NCBI GenBank assembly: GCA_016650175.1
Contig: JAENWG010000006.1
Location: 1-53,125, forward strand
DNA length: 53,125 bases
From: Peptostreptococcaceae bacterium
GTDB lineage: Bacteria; Bacillota; Clostridia; Peptostreptococcales; Anaerovoracaceae
Direction of reading: 5' to 3'
The notes beneath the pieces were generated by a model, which saw only the letters and a list, made by a program, of their open reading frames with translations, did not search any database and was not told where the DNA came from. Made by a program: the position numbers and the translations under genes. This document shows positions 53,027 through 53,125 of this stretch, in pieces (the first letter of the stretch is position 1; each line of letters starts with the position of its first letter).

Positions 53027-53125
53027 ACAAGAGACCACTCCAATATGTTATCATATAGTTAGCAAACAAAAATGATAAGGATGGTGATCTCTTGTGTATA
53101 ATAGTATACTACAATTTAATGAGCA
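53027..53125 (+). mobile_element. Possible left end of an insertion element, cut by the window edge
   Basis: ACAAGAGACCAC (53029-53040) and GTGATCTCTTGT (53085-53096) form inverted arms, with inner TTATCAT/ATGATAA, making a long imperfect hairpin. A GTG at about 53095 opens a frame reading VYNSILQFNE that runs off the window, with AAGGAT upstream; it resembles a transposase N-terminus. The assignment is tentative and the family is not identified. Confidence 0.4.

Overview
The window reads as chromosomal DNA of a low-GC, strictly anaerobic, amino-acid-fermenting member of the Clostridia. The complete Stickland-type ornithine oxidation cluster (ord, ortA, ortB, oraS, oraE, MutL/GlmL-like protein), an ornithine racemase, an agmatine deiminase pathway and a ProX/PrdX-type deacylase point to Peptostreptococcales/Anaerovoracaceae-like relatives. 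This placement is inferred from gene content; no rRNA gene is present.

Layout. 1-5.2 kb (+): two OmpR-type two-component systems in a row, with a small exported protein between them and a small SHOCT membrane protein after them. 5.2-20.2 kb (-): radA, an EF-G paralogue and pepT; then an apparent operon acyl-ligase/orr/greA/lysS/asnS; then a GNAT gene and a radical SAM/SPASM gene. The acyl-ligase is a 1181-residue tandem duplication, and the radical SAM gene has a palindrome over its own -10 box. 20.5-26.7 kb (+): a purine permease, an operon of an old-yellow-enzyme/Fe-S/FAD reductase with both subunits of an aconitase-X enzyme, and a phosphoribosyltransferase.

26.75-33.3 kb: an agmatine module (Lrp-like regulator, SSS symporter, putrescine carbamoyltransferase, agmatine deiminase, APC antiporter) lies between two degenerate same-orientation remnants of one IS3-like element, so it looks like an acquired composite island. 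It has no carbamate kinase gene. 33.3-35.3 kb (-): a pentapeptide-repeat protein, a GNAT enzyme and a class B sortase. 35.4-40.0 kb (+): a phosphohexomutase followed by three tightly coupled genes resembling an anaerobic glycerol-3-phosphate dehydrogenase complex (GlpA-like, FAD/NAD reductase, DUF1667).

40.0-49.7 kb (-): nfo, the MutL/GlmL-like gene and the ornithine genes, preceded by their sigma-54-dependent activator. The control region appears readable: a consensus -24/-12 promoter in front of ord, two identical 14-bp palindromes two helical turns apart about 160-200 bp upstream, and a related palindrome over the -35 box of the activator's own promoter. Ornithine racemase, which makes the D-ornithine that OraSE needs, is about 26 kb away in the lysS/asnS operon. 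49.7-53.1 kb: a ProX-like deacylase, an ArsR-type regulator, a YkvI-type transporter, an sdpR-sdpI pair with dyads at its promoter, and a probably truncated membrane-protein gene next to what looks like the start of an insertion element at the right edge.
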